Below, one piece after another: positions 16,356-25,205 of a stretch of DNA of 58,278 bases. The DNA comes from a virus. The notes beneath the pieces were generated by a model. It had not been told where the DNA came from. It saw only the letters and a program-made list of their open reading frames with translations, and did not search any database. Position 1 is the first letter of the stretch. Every line of letters starts with the position of its first letter. A program made the translations under genes and the position numbers. The stretch is taken from positions 1 to 58,278 of IMG/VR virus record IMGVR_UViG_3300032069_000867; one strand, 5' to 3'.

Positions 16356-16664
16356 TGGAGAGCCATGACAGCGGCGAGCACACACAACCTGGCGAGCCCG
16401 AGAGGCATGGAGGCCGTGTTTGCGGGCATTTCACGGCCCAAGAGTCGCCATATCCGCCTGCTTGCGAGAATACCTGCGAACATGCCTCGACATTCGCCAA
16501 CTCAGGCCTTGATTACTTCGCCCTTCCGAGGAAACATTCACCCAACGGCTGTGAGCGCCGCTCCAGCCGAAATCAGGGCCGGAAGGGCCTCGGGCAACTC
16601 ACAACAGGCGCTCGTCGCAGGAACGCTCGCGGCCTGCCCTCCGGCAGAACGAGGAGGTAGTGCT
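16356..16664 (+). other. 309-base gap without a convincing gene
   Basis: The reading frame of the next gene is open through this region, but its translation is low complexity and unlike a protein domain, and the only good ribosome site (GAGGAGG at 16651-16657) serves the GTG at 16665. Three related short stretches occur (TTGCGGGCAT near 16420, TTGCGAGAAT near 16463, CTGCGAACAT near 16475). Similarity of the first to the GCGGGAC iteron is weak. The gap probably holds a promoter or leader; no firm -10/-35 pair was found. Confidence 0.4.
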
Positions 16665-17954
16665 GTGAGTACCACGCTGACGCCTGCTCCCAGCCAAGTG
16701 GCGAGCAGGCAAGAACCCCTGGGGGAGAACGGCCACGCCGAAGGACGGGCAAGCCTGGACCTGTCGAGCTATGACTCGCAGGCCTACAACATCCTCTCCC
16801 CCGTCCTCCGACTGGACACGGCCGCTCCCTACCTGCGCTTCCGCGCGGTGGAGGTGCGGCTCGACCCCGATGCGAACCGGGGCGACTGCTATGCTGCGCC
16901 GAGCACGAAGTGGACGAGGGATCGCCGAACGGGCGAACTCCTGCCCACCCACGTCGCCCCCGCCAAGCCCGGCCTGCTGAAGATTGCCTCAGCAACCGGG
17001 TTGGTCATTGACCCCCACAACTCCCGCCGCATCAAGCCCGACTCCTGCGAGCGCTGCATCGACATGGCTCGCGCCACTGGCCAGGCGGTGCGCTGCGGGG
17101 ATTGCCCATCCCGCTATGACGTCGCCTACCAGCACATCGGTGCGGTGCGCGCCGACACCGGCTGGCGCATCGTCAAGGCGTCCTACGAGTGGAACTTGGA
17201 TGCGCAGCGACGCAAGATTGTCCGCGAGGCTAAGAAGCGTGTTGCCAAGGCCCAGGAAGAGGGCAAGTCCTTCGACTTGGAGGGCTACGTCGAGGACCGC
17301 CTCGACCAAGTCATCACCGAGCGCTACGGCCTGGCCGAGACGAAGTCGCTGTTGCGGCTGGTGAGGGCGATCTGTCACCTGCGGCAGGCCTACCTGCGGG
17401 AGGAGATGGCTCGCCCGTTCGTGGTGGTGCGCACCGAACTGGCCCCCGACTTCGCTGACCCCGCGGTCCGCCATGCGCTGGCCGAGAAGGCCCTCGCCAG
17501 CGGCGCGGAGATATTCGCGCCGGCGCACGAGGAGGCACCCGCGGTGACGCTGCGCGCTGCTGCCGTGGACGCCCAGGTCGTGGAGCAACTGGCCAGCGAG
17601 CCGGACTTCACGGATGCCGAGGCCAAAGCGGAGGAAGCGACGGCTCCTGTAGATGACGAGTCCGCTCCCGACAACGGACAGACGCACGTCACAGACGACG
17701 GGCCAACCGCTTCTGCTGATTCGCCGGTGGCAGATCCGCCAGCCGAGGAATCCTCTGCTGACCACGAGTCACGCGAGACCCCCGAGGAGGAATCGGACGC
17801 CGTCCGCTGCGACGAGTGCAACGCCGTGCTGCCAGCCAACGTAGTCGCCTACTGCCAGAGCGCCAAAGGCCGGCAGGCTTTCGGCGGTGCCAACTACTGC
17901 TTCAAGTGCCAGAACAAGCGCCGAGGCAAGGGCGAGAGAGGTGAAGCGCAATGA
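16665..17954 (+). CDS. unrecognised recombination-region protein with zinc ribbon
   Basis: Protein of 429 residues; the GTG at 16665 follows GAGGAGG by seven bases. The core (about 35-270) has LDLSSYDSQAYNILSPVLRL, LDPDANRGDCYAAPS, SATGLVIDPHNSRRIKP, HIGAVRADTGWRIVKASYEWNLD and a helical segment with LLRLVRAICHLRQAYLREEMARPFVVVR. An acidic, Ala/Pro-rich linker follows, then a four-cysteine ribbon (CDECNAVLP ... YCFKCQNK). It overlaps sbcD by ATGA. The layout (conserved core, acidic linker, small C-terminal module) resembles phage single-strand annealing proteins, but I could not match it to RecT or Erf. Confidence 0.65.
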   Translation: MSTTLTPAPSQVASRQEPLGENGHAEGRASLDLSSYDSQAYNILSPVLRLDTAAPYLRFRAVEVRLDPDANRGDCYAAPSTKWTRDRRTGELLPTHVAPAKPGLLKIASATGLVIDPHNSRRIKPDSCERCIDMARATGQAVRCGDCPSRYDVAYQHIGAVRADTGWRIVKASYEWNLDAQRRKIVREAKKRVAKAQEEGKSFDLEGYVEDRLDQVITERYGLAETKSLLRLVRAICHLRQAYLREEMARPFVVVRTELAPDFADPAVRHALAEKALASGAEIFAPAHEEAPAVTLRAAAVDAQVVEQLASEPDFTDAEAKAEEATAPVDDESAPDNGQTHVTDDGPTASADSPVADPPAEESSADHESRETPEEESDAVRCDECNAVLPANVVAYCQSAKGRQAFGGANYCFKCQNKRRGKGERGEAQ

Positions 17955-19174
17955 AGTTCGTTCACACCGCGGACTGGCACCTTTCCTCGCAACGGAGCAG
18001 GCTCGACTCCGAAACCGGCCTCAACGCGAGGCTCATGGACTTCTATCGCTGCGCGCGGTTCACCGTCGAGGATGGTCTCGCTCGCGGCGCGCAGGCGATC
18101 CTGCATGCGGGCGATGCGTTTCACGGCTGTCGGCCCACGCCCACGGAAGTGCGGCTCTTCCGCGAGGCGGTCGGGCCGGCCCTGGAGGCCGGGGTGCCCG
18201 TGGTGCTGCTTCTCGGCAACCACGACGCGCCCCGGTCTCCTGTGGAACGGCATGCCCTCGATCTGCTGAGGGAGACCGAGGGGCTGGCAGTGATAGACCA
18301 GCCCACGCTGCTGTTCTTCCAGCACCTGGAGACCGAACAGCGCGACTTCCTGCGCTCGTGCGCGGCAAAGCAGGCTGACCTTCAGGTAGCGTGCCTGCCC
18401 TGGCCCAACAAGCAACTCCTCCTTGCGAGCGAAGAGAACCGCAAACTCGACCCGGGCCAGCTCAACGAACTGGTACGGGAGAAGATGATGGACTGCCTGC
18501 GTGGACTGGCCGCGCAGCTCACTCCTGACATTCCCGCGATGCTGCTGGGCCACTTCTCGGTTGATCTGGCGCGGGCGGGCGGGCAGAACCGGCTCATGAT
18601 GCTCGGAGGCGAGTGGACGCTGAACGCTCACGATCTGTCCGCGCTCCCCTTCTGCTACTTCGCACTCGGCCACATACACAAGCCGCAGATGGTCGACGGG
18701 CTGCCGCACGTCTGGTACTGCGGCTCGCCCGAAGCGGTCACCTTCGGGGAAGAGGGAGAGGACAAAGGCTATCTCCTTGTGTCCCTCGAGCGCGAGGGCA
18801 TCGGGGATGTCAAACGCATCAGCACGCCCTACCGCCGATTCGTCACCGTGGAACTCGGTGACGGCGCGGCCCTGCCTCCAGCAGAGGAGCTCGCCGGCGC
18901 AATCGTGCGGGTGCGGATTCCACAGGCTAACGACGTGGACTTCAACGCGCTGCGCCGCGACCTCGAAGCCGCCGGAGTCCACGAGTACCAGGTTGAGACA
19001 CAGCGCGCCGAGACCGTCCGCCGCAGGGCCGTCGACGTCTCCTCCGAGATGGCGCTGGAGGAGGCGATCAAAGCGTGGCTGGAGCAGCGGCCTGACCTGC
19101 AACCGATGACGGAGGCTCTCCTTACCGAAGCGCGCACCGTAGAGCAGGCGCTGCAGGAAGGGGGTGCCGCATGA
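17951..19174 (+). CDS. sbcD: SbcD-like exonuclease subunit
   Basis: Protein of 407 residues, calcineurin-like phosphoesterase of the SbcD/Mre11 family. Metal-binding motifs appear in order: ADWHL (9-13), HAGDAFH, LLLGNHDAP, GHFSVD and LGHIHKP. With SbcC it should trim DNA ends and cut hairpins. It overlaps both the preceding gene and sbcC by ATGA, consistent with a fixed complex. Length matches the family. In phages this pair resembles T4 gp47/gp46, which process ends for recombination-driven replication. Confidence 0.93.
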   Translation: MKFVHTADWHLSSQRSRLDSETGLNARLMDFYRCARFTVEDGLARGAQAILHAGDAFHGCRPTPTEVRLFREAVGPALEAGVPVVLLLGNHDAPRSPVERHALDLLRETEGLAVIDQPTLLFFQHLETEQRDFLRSCAAKQADLQVACLPWPNKQLLLASEENRKLDPGQLNELVREKMMDCLRGLAAQLTPDIPAMLLGHFSVDLARAGGQNRLMMLGGEWTLNAHDLSALPFCYFALGHIHKPQMVDGLPHVWYCGSPEAVTFGEEGEDKGYLLVSLEREGIGDVKRISTPYRRFVTVELGDGAALPPAEELAGAIVRVRIPQANDVDFNALRRDLEAAGVHEYQVETQRAETVRRRAVDVSSEMALEEAIKAWLEQRPDLQPMTEALLTEARTVEQALQEGGAA

Positions 19175-21492
19175 GACCGCTCCGGCTGACCCTTGACAAC
19201 TTCTTGTCCTATCGCGGCGAGCACTCCATCGAGTTCGACGGCGTGTCGCTCGCAGTGCTCTCCGGCCAGAACGGGGCAGGCAAATCGAGCGTTGTGGACG
19301 CGATGCGCTTTGCCCTCTTCGGCCACACCCGCGGCGGCCTCGATGGAGTCATCACCGAAGGCGAGCAGGCCTGCCGCGTTGAGTTTGCCTTCGCCCTGGG
19401 CGAGGGCACCTACCTGGTCTCTCGCCAGCGCAGCCGCAAGGGAAGTGGCAGCACGCTGCTCTCTTTCCAGATGCTTGCCCGCCATAGCCTTGGCGACGGC
19501 GGGTCGAGCGGCGATGGCTCCGCGGTACTGGATGGCAAGAGCGTGGCCGAGACCCAGCGGCGCATCGAGCAACTCCTGCGCCTGACCGACGACCTGTTCA
19601 CCGTCACCGCCTGCGCCAATCAGGGCAATGTTGCCGCCTTCAGTCAAGCCAAGCCCGCGGAGCGCAAGCAGGTGCTCTCCGATATTCTCGACCTCGCCGC
19701 CTGGGAGCGGCGGGCCGAGATGACGCGGCAGATAGGGCGCGACCTGGCGGCGCGGATCGAGGGCGAGAAGACGCGCCACGAGGCGCTACGTGCGGCGGCG
19801 GCTGGGGTGGACGGCTTACGGGAGCAGATAGCCCAGAACGACGCGACACAGGGCGACGTGGCGCGCCAATCGGCGCAAGCCGAGGGCGACCTCGCCCAGG
19901 CGCAGGAGGCCAAAGAGGCGCTTCTGCGCGACCGCGAGGCTGACCGTGCTCGCCGCAAGGAACTCGACGACCTTGCATCTCGCGCCCAACAGACGCAGGC
20001 GACCGTCAACGAGGTGGCTTCTCGCCTCGAGGTATTGCGTCGCACGGCGAAGGACAAGCCTGCGCTCATGCAGGGTCTGCGGCGCGCCGAAGAGGCGCAC
20101 ACCTACGCGCAAGAACTCGAGGCCAAACGCCAGGAAGATGAGCGGCTGCGACATGAGGGTGAACTCGTTCGCCAGCGCCAGCAGTCGGCTGTGGCAGAGC
20201 ACGCCCGCAAGGTAGAGGCGCTCAAAGAGCGCGTGGCCCACTTGCGCAGCGCCCACGAGCGCGAGGCCAATAGCCTGAAACAGCAGGTCGCGCTGCTTGG
20301 CAAGCAGAGCGAAGTCCTTGACCAGGTGCCCTGCGCCAATCCGGTTGACGAGGCCACGCGACCATCCTTCTTCGCCATTCGAGACAAGTGCCCGCTGATC
20401 GCCCAGGCGCGAGACGCCCGGACGGCGCTGCCCGCGCTCGAAGAGCGAATGCGGAAGTTGCAGTCAGAGCAGCCGTGGTCTGAAGACGAGCGTCGGCTCA
20501 AAGGACTGCAGGCGCAGACGGCTGGTGATGAAGAGGCTGCCCGCCTGCGGGAGATCGCTGAGCAGCGCAAGGAGATCGCCTACGCCCCGAAGGAGCACGC
20601 GGAAGCCAAGCGCCAGGCGGGGCGACTCCAGGAAATCCAACAGGCACTTCGTGGAGTCGAACGCGCCGAAGCCCAGATGGTCGAGGTGCAAGCCAACCTC
20701 GACGCGATCCAGGCCGAGGCGAAGCAGATCGCAGAGCGCAAGGCCACCTTGGAGAAGGAACTCGGCCCGCAACGCAACTGGGACACGATGCTCGTCCAGG
20801 TGGAGCGCAGCATCAAGGATGCGCGATCGGCGATTGGAGACCTCCAGGCTCGTACCCAATCCCTGCGGCAGGAGCGCGGCAGCCTCGAGGAGCGCCTTCG
20901 CACTGCTGAGCAGGCAGCAAAGGAAGCCGAAGAGATAGCGGCCGCGTTGCGCGAGAGCGAGCGTCGTCTGCAGGTGCTCAAGGTGCTCGCGCAGGCCTTC
21001 GGCAAGCAAGGAATACCTGCCTTGCTGATCGAGAAGGCCGTGCCTGACCTGGAGGCCGTCGCCAACGACGTGCTTTCGGTGCTCAGCGACGGCCGCATGT
21101 CCCTGGAGCTTCGCAGCCAGAGGGAGACGAAGGCGAAGACGCTCCAGGAGACGCTGGACATCATCATCGCCGACGAGCGCGGCTCGCGGTCCTACGAGAA
21201 CTTCTCCGGCGGCGAGGCGATGAGAGTCGACCTCGCCCTGCGCATCGCGCTCTCGGTGCTCCTCGCGAGCCGGGCCGGCGCGCGGTGCGAACTGCTTGTG
21301 CTGGACGAAACCTGCGCTCCGCTCGATGCCCAGGGGCGGGCGCTGTTCGTCGAGTCTCTCCAGAAGATCGCAGACCACTTCGCCACCATCCTGGTGATAA
21401 CCCATGTCGAAGAGCTCAAGGACTTGTTTCCCTTCCGCTTCGACGTCACGAAGAACGCGGAAGGCAGCCGCGTGAACCTGGTCGCCGCGTGA
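19171..21492 (+). CDS. sbcC: SbcC-like SMC-type ATPase
   Basis: Protein of 773 residues. Walker A lies near the N-terminus (SGQNGAGKSSVVDAM), long coiled-coil arms occupy the middle, and the C-terminal ATPase half has the signature NFSGGEAMRVDLALRIA and Walker B LLVLDETCAPLDAQ. The hook region has cysteines near 387 and 407 (QVPCANP ... RDKCPLI) instead of a tight CxxC. Residues about 103-111 (ARHSLGDGG) are encoded by a dispersed hairpin repeat in reverse orientation, apparently an insertion into a loop. It is shorter than E. coli SbcC, as usual for phage versions. Confidence 0.93.
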   Translation: MRPLRLTLDNFLSYRGEHSIEFDGVSLAVLSGQNGAGKSSVVDAMRFALFGHTRGGLDGVITEGEQACRVEFAFALGEGTYLVSRQRSRKGSGSTLLSFQMLARHSLGDGGSSGDGSAVLDGKSVAETQRRIEQLLRLTDDLFTVTACANQGNVAAFSQAKPAERKQVLSDILDLAAWERRAEMTRQIGRDLAARIEGEKTRHEALRAAAAGVDGLREQIAQNDATQGDVARQSAQAEGDLAQAQEAKEALLRDREADRARRKELDDLASRAQQTQATVNEVASRLEVLRRTAKDKPALMQGLRRAEEAHTYAQELEAKRQEDERLRHEGELVRQRQQSAVAEHARKVEALKERVAHLRSAHEREANSLKQQVALLGKQSEVLDQVPCANPVDEATRPSFFAIRDKCPLIAQARDARTALPALEERMRKLQSEQPWSEDERRLKGLQAQTAGDEEAARLREIAEQRKEIAYAPKEHAEAKRQAGRLQEIQQALRGVERAEAQMVEVQANLDAIQAEAKQIAERKATLEKELGPQRNWDTMLVQVERSIKDARSAIGDLQARTQSLRQERGSLEERLRTAEQAAKEAEEIAAALRESERRLQVLKVLAQAFGKQGIPALLIEKAVPDLEAVANDVLSVLSDGRMSLELRSQRETKAKTLQETLDIIIADERGSRSYENFSGGEAMRVDLALRIALSVLLASRAGARCELLVLDETCAPLDAQGRALFVESLQKIADHFATILVITHVEELKDLFPFRFDVTKNAEGSRVNLVAA
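19477..19505 (-). repeat. dispersed hairpin repeat, copy 5 (inside sbcC)
   Basis: CCCGCC (19478-19483) and GGCGGG (19498-19503) flank the core ATAGCCTTGGCGAC, the exact reverse complement of the core of the copies at 38366 and 42958. It is the only copy inside a conserved coding region and is read in frame as ARHSLGDGG. Confidence 0.8.
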
Positions 21493-21505
21493 TGGGCGGC
21501 GACCC

Positions 21506-21537
21506 GCCCCAGCTTTCGGGCCGGGGCTGTTCTTCTT
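21506..21537 (+). terminator. possible weak terminator after sbcC
   Basis: GCCCC (21506-21510) and GGGGC (21523-21527) can pair around a 12-base loop, followed by TGTTCTTCTT. The stem is short, so it may act only partly or as a processing site before the methyltransferase operon. Confidence 0.35.
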
Positions 21538-21551
21538 CACGAGGGAGCATC

Positions 21552-21905
21552 ATGCACACGTCATCGCAAAGGACGATCCGCCGGCTGCGTTGGGGACGCA
21601 TCGCCCAGACTGCTTTCCTCGCTCTCATGCTCTTCTACGTGTTCGGCTACGTCTACTGGCAGTTCTGGGCGTTCATCTTCTCGCCTGCGGCGGCCTGGGT
21701 GATCACCACGCTCGTGTGTGGCGGGCTGCCAGCGGCGTTTGTGTGCGGCAGGCTCCGGCGCGCCTCCTGCCGCGGGTGCCGTGAGCGGGACGCCACCGTC
21801 GCTCTGCTTGAGGATCGAGTGGTCGAGTTGCTCAGAGAGCGAGATCGCCTGCGCTTTCGGATACACAACAAGCTCGCCGAGACCGTATGCGGGAAGTCCG
21901 AATAG
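21552..21905 (+). CDS. small membrane protein with coiled-coil tail
   Basis: Protein of 117 residues; the ATG at 21552 follows GAGGGA. Residues ~18-65 hold two hydrophobic segments (TAFLALMLFYVFGYVYW; AAWVITTLVCGGLPAAFV), then a cysteine pair (CRGCRERD) and an amphipathic helix (VALLEDRVVELLRERDRLRF). It overlaps the methyltransferase gene by 19 bases. Function unknown; a membrane anchor or host-interaction protein is possible. Confidence 0.6.
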   Translation: MHTSSQRTIRRLRWGRIAQTAFLALMLFYVFGYVYWQFWAFIFSPAAAWVITTLVCGGLPAAFVCGRLRRASCRGCRERDATVALLEDRVVELLRERDRLRFRIHNKLAETVCGKSE

Positions 21906-23647
21906 GCCATTGCGTAGAGGTGCTGCGGGAAATGGAGCCGGAGTCGGTCCAGTGTGTGGTCACGTCTCCTCCCTACTATGGCAAACGCTGCTATGACGGG
22001 GAGCAGACGGCGGCCTGGGGAGGCGATCCCGACTGTGAACACGACTGGGTCTCTCGCCGCTACTACACCGAACGGTCCGCCGGAAAGAGTGACAAGGAAG
22101 CCTTCGCGGAAGCCGGCGAGGCGAATCGCGAACGGCTGAAAGCCGCCCGCTGGCGGCAGGACGCGGTCTGCACCAGGTGCGGGGCCTGGCTCGGGGCCTA
22201 CGGGTTGGAACCAACCATCGACCTGTACGTGCAGCACACCGCGGAGATCCTGCAGGCGATCCGGCGCGTGCTCCGGCCCGACGGAATCGTTTGGTGGAAT
22301 CTCGGAGATTCCCGGGCGGGAAGCGGCGGGGCCCATGCCGCGCATCACCGGAACCCAGGGGTCTCCAATTCCTGGAAGCGCCGGGGCGTCCCCCATTGGG
22401 GAGCGCTTGGCCAGCCAGGGAACTACCTCGCGCCAAAGGGCCTCAAGCCCAAAGACTTGTGCCTGATTCCCTTCCGGGTCGCGCTGGCCGCGCAGGGTCT
22501 TGCTGTGGTCTCCGGCGCGGAGATCCTCAAGGCGGCCGATCTCCTGGGAGAGGCGGGCCGGCTCGAAGACTGGAGCCTCGTCCAGATAGTGGAAGACCTG
22601 CTCCGGCATTGGGCACGAGTCTGTCTCATAGCGCCGGAGACGCAGTGGGTCAGGTCGGTAGTAATCTGGAGCAAGCCAAACCCCTTACCGGAATCGACGG
22701 ATGATAGGCCGACTGATGCTCATGAATACATCCTGCTACTGGCGAAGAGCGAGCGCTACTTCTACGACGCGGATGCGGTGCGGCAACCCTACTCGGAACA
22801 GACAACCTGGGAACCCTATGTCGCTCGACACCAGAAGGATACGGCGGGAACTCTCGCTCAGTCTCCCGGCAATACGAAGAGTCGCATCCGGGAGAAGGGT
22901 CCGAATCCGCTTGGGGCAAACCTGCGCTCTGTCTGGCGCTTCGGGACTGTCGGCTATCCTGGCAACCATTTCGCCGTCTTCCCACCCGAACTCCCGCGGA
23001 GATGCATCCTGGCCGGCTCGCCGCCAAAGGTCTGCGCAACCTGTGGTTTTCCTTGGAAGCGGCAGACCCAACGGGAACCCGATAACACCGGCTATCCCAA
23101 GGGCCCGGGCGGAAACTACACGGCCAAGGGTCGCCCGCCCGGCGGCCAGGAGAACGCCGACTCTAGCACGCTCGGCAAAGTCGCCCGTTACCGGGTGACA
23201 ACGCTCGGCTGGCAGCCGACGTGCCGCTGCCACGGCGAGCCGAAGATGGTGACCGTGCGGTGTGAAGACTGCGACGGCGCCGGTCAGGAACTCGCTTATC
23301 CGGATGAAGGCGCGAACACGGCCGGCCGCAACAAGGATCCCTACCAGAGGAATAATCCCCATCTCCTGCGACTGGAGAAGGAGCCAATCGGAGAACCGTG
23401 CCCGATCTGTACTGGCACTGGACAGGTGGAGACGGAAGTGTGGTCTCCCGAAGTTCTGGAACGATGGCCGACCCGGCCGGCCATCGTGCTCGATCCCTTC
23501 GCCGGCAGCGGCACGACGCTTATGGTCGCCGAGGAACTGGGGCGCTGGTGGATCGGCATAGACATTTGCGAAGACTACCTGCCGCAGATCCAGAAGCGGA
23601 CTGCACAGCGATCACTCGCCGAAGCTTTCGAGAATGCGACACACTGA
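21887..23647 (+). CDS. DNA methyltransferase (N4-C/N6-A, beta class)
   Basis: Protein of 586 residues. The catalytic motif TSPPYYG lies near the N-terminus and the AdoMet-binding motif DPFAGSGTTLMVAEELGR near the C-terminus, the order of beta-class amino-methyltransferases. Between them are VLRPDGIVWWNLGD, VIWSKPNPLPES and a DAHEYILLLAKSERYFYD block. Two CxxC-type zinc modules (CRCHGEP ... CEDCDGAG and CPICTGTG) are inserted before the AdoMet motif and may help choose the target. No restriction enzyme is adjacent, so self-protection of phage DNA is the likely role. Confidence 0.92.
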   Translation: MREVRIGHCVEVLREMEPESVQCVVTSPPYYGKRCYDGEQTAAWGGDPDCEHDWVSRRYYTERSAGKSDKEAFAEAGEANRERLKAARWRQDAVCTRCGAWLGAYGLEPTIDLYVQHTAEILQAIRRVLRPDGIVWWNLGDSRAGSGGAHAAHHRNPGVSNSWKRRGVPHWGALGQPGNYLAPKGLKPKDLCLIPFRVALAAQGLAVVSGAEILKAADLLGEAGRLEDWSLVQIVEDLLRHWARVCLIAPETQWVRSVVIWSKPNPLPESTDDRPTDAHEYILLLAKSERYFYDADAVRQPYSEQTTWEPYVARHQKDTAGTLAQSPGNTKSRIREKGPNPLGANLRSVWRFGTVGYPGNHFAVFPPELPRRCILAGSPPKVCATCGFPWKRQTQREPDNTGYPKGPGGNYTAKGRPPGGQENADSSTLGKVARYRVTTLGWQPTCRCHGEPKMVTVRCEDCDGAGQELAYPDEGANTAGRNKDPYQRNNPHLLRLEKEPIGEPCPICTGTGQVETEVWSPEVLERWPTRPAIVLDPFAGSGTTLMVAEELGRWWIGIDICEDYLPQIQKRTAQRSLAEAFENATH

Positions 23648-23660
23648 GGTTGGCCCGGCA

Positions 23661-23969
23661 ATGACTCGGAGGGAGTTCAAACGCGCCCTGGCTGAGCAGA
23701 TCGAGGCTGTCGCCATGCTGGTGAGTCAGCGGAACGCCGCCTACGCCGGGGCCGATGCTCTCAAGTGCTGGCGGAAGCGGGGCCTCGCCGGCCTGCTGGT
23801 TCGGCTGGAGGACAAGCTCGCGCGCTTCGACACGTTCATCGAACGGGGCGGAGCGACCGAGTCGGAATGGCGAGAGTTGCTGAGCGACATTGCCGGTTAC
23901 GCCCTGTGCGGGCTGGTGTGGCTCGCGCATGGTAGCGATCTGAGCGTCAAGAGCGGCGATGATGAATAG
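23661..23969 (+). CDS. DUF1599-like nucleotide modification protein
   Basis: Protein of 102 residues starting MTRREFKRALAEQ; an in-frame ATG at 23634 exists, but 23661 is nearer the family start. The pattern SQRNAAYAGADALKCWRKRGLAGLLVRLEDKLARFDTF and LLSDIAGYALCG fits the DUF1599 family (nucleotide modification associated domain 1), seen in phages near DNA base-modification genes. Placed between methyltransferases, it supports a DNA or nucleotide modification theme. Confidence 0.75.
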   Translation: MTRREFKRALAEQIEAVAMLVSQRNAAYAGADALKCWRKRGLAGLLVRLEDKLARFDTFIERGGATESEWRELLSDIAGYALCGLVWLAHGSDLSVKSGDDE

Positions 23970-24168
23970 ACGCCGCAATCGGAAAACCGAATGCGCCCAA
24001 TGCCGATACCAGGGGCCGAGGGTGCATGTGAACGGAGCAGTCTACGCGACCTGTCTGCGGCACCGCATGGATGGAGAGGCGCACGCGTTGCCGCAGGAGT
24101 GGTTGGATGCCCTGGCTTCGGAGGAAGCGCGCTGCGAACTCTTTCAGCCGCGGCGGGAGGTCGCCTGA
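23959..24168 (+). CDS. small zinc-finger-like protein
   Basis: Protein of 69 residues with a basic start (MMNRRRNRKTECAQCRYQG), CxxC and a later C-x2-H-x-H-like pair (TCLRHRMDGEAH), suggesting one zinc site. It overlaps the gene before it by 11 bases and abuts the Dam-like gene (TGATG), which supports it being real. Function unknown. Confidence 0.6.
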   Translation: MMNRRRNRKTECAQCRYQGPRVHVNGAVYATCLRHRMDGEAHALPQEWLDALASEEARCELFQPRREVA

Positions 24169-25205
24169 TGCCCTGGCGTGGTTTCGAGGCCCTGCCGCCC
24201 TATTTCGGCGGGAAGAGGCGGCTCTGCCCGCGCATCTTCCGCGAGATCGCGCGGGTGCATCCACGCGAGACCTGGTCGTCGCTGCGACTGGTCGACCCGT
24301 TCCTGGGCGGGGGCAGCGTGAGCCTCTATGCCAAGGCGCAGGGCTTCGGCGTGCTGTGCGGCGACCTGGCCGAGCGGAGCGTGATCATCGGGGAAGCGCT
24401 GATCGAGAACGATAGCGTGAAGCTGAACCAGGAAGACCTGCTGCGGCTGTTCGTGCCTGCTGAGGACAATCGGCACGTGATCGAGGAGAACTATGTGCCG
24501 GACTGCTTTGCGCTTGCCTCGGCGCGCTTCCTCGACAACGCCTTCGCGGTGGTGGTGGAGGTCGAGGACGGAATGAAACGATCGCTGCTTCGCCTGCTGC
24601 TGGTGAAGTACATCTACTGGCTGCGGCCGCACTCGAAGTTTTCGTCACCGGGCGCCTTCAACCGCCCCTTTGCCGAGCAGCGGTGGGATGACATTAAGGC
24701 GACCTACAAGCACGCCATCGCCGCCAATGCGAGCCACCCGCTGCCCGCGCTGCGCTCCCTGGCCAGGTATATCAACCGGGCGGTGGCGCGTGGCGCGCAG
24801 CCCTGCCAAGCAATGAAGGGCGAAGCGCTGGACACCATCCGCGCCGGCGAGGGGGCAGAGGTGCTGTACCTCGACCCGCCTTACAGCGGCACGCTTTCCT
24901 ACGAGGAAGAGTATCGCGTGCTCGACGAGATACTGGGAGAGCGCCACGAGCCGAGCGCGTTCTCCGAGCGCGATGGGCTGAACCACTTCGCTTCGGTGCT
25001 GGAGCAGTGTGGTGCCTACCCGCTCTGGGTCATCTCCTACGGGAACGCGGTGGCGGACCTTGATGCGGTGCGCGCCCGCGTCGAGCGCTTCCGCCCGACG
25101 CGAGCAGTGGAGATCGCTTACTCGCACATGAACGCGGTGGCCACCCAGGCGAAGCGAGAGGCAAACCGGGAGTTCATCATACTTGCTGGAGGAATGCTTG
25201 CATGA
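24168..25205 (+). CDS. dam: Dam-like N6-adenine methyltransferase (D12 class)
   Basis: Protein of 345 residues with the alpha-class order: an N-terminal AdoMet motif after PPYFGGKRRL (VDPFLGGGSVSLYAKA), a long insert for target recognition, then the catalytic DPPYSGT motif (LYLDPPYSGTLSYEEEYRV). ISYGNAV and REFIILAGG follow. It should methylate adenine at N6, probably to block host restriction. It abuts the genes on both sides by one- to four-base overlaps. Confidence 0.9.
   Translation: MPWRGFEALPPYFGGKRRLCPRIFREIARVHPRETWSSLRLVDPFLGGGSVSLYAKAQGFGVLCGDLAERSVIIGEALIENDSVKLNQEDLLRLFVPAEDNRHVIEENYVPDCFALASARFLDNAFAVVVEVEDGMKRSLLRLLLVKYIYWLRPHSKFSSPGAFNRPFAEQRWDDIKATYKHAIAANASHPLPALRSLARYINRAVARGAQPCQAMKGEALDTIRAGEGAEVLYLDPPYSGTLSYEEEYRVLDEILGERHEPSAFSERDGLNHFASVLEQCGAYPLWVISYGNAVADLDAVRARVERFRPTRAVEIAYSHMNAVATQAKREANREFIILAGGMLA

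Noticed and set aside
16365-16664. 100-residue N-terminal extension of the protein at 16665
   Set aside because: Low-complexity translation and no ribosome site at the upstream start; GAGGAGG serves the GTG at 16665.
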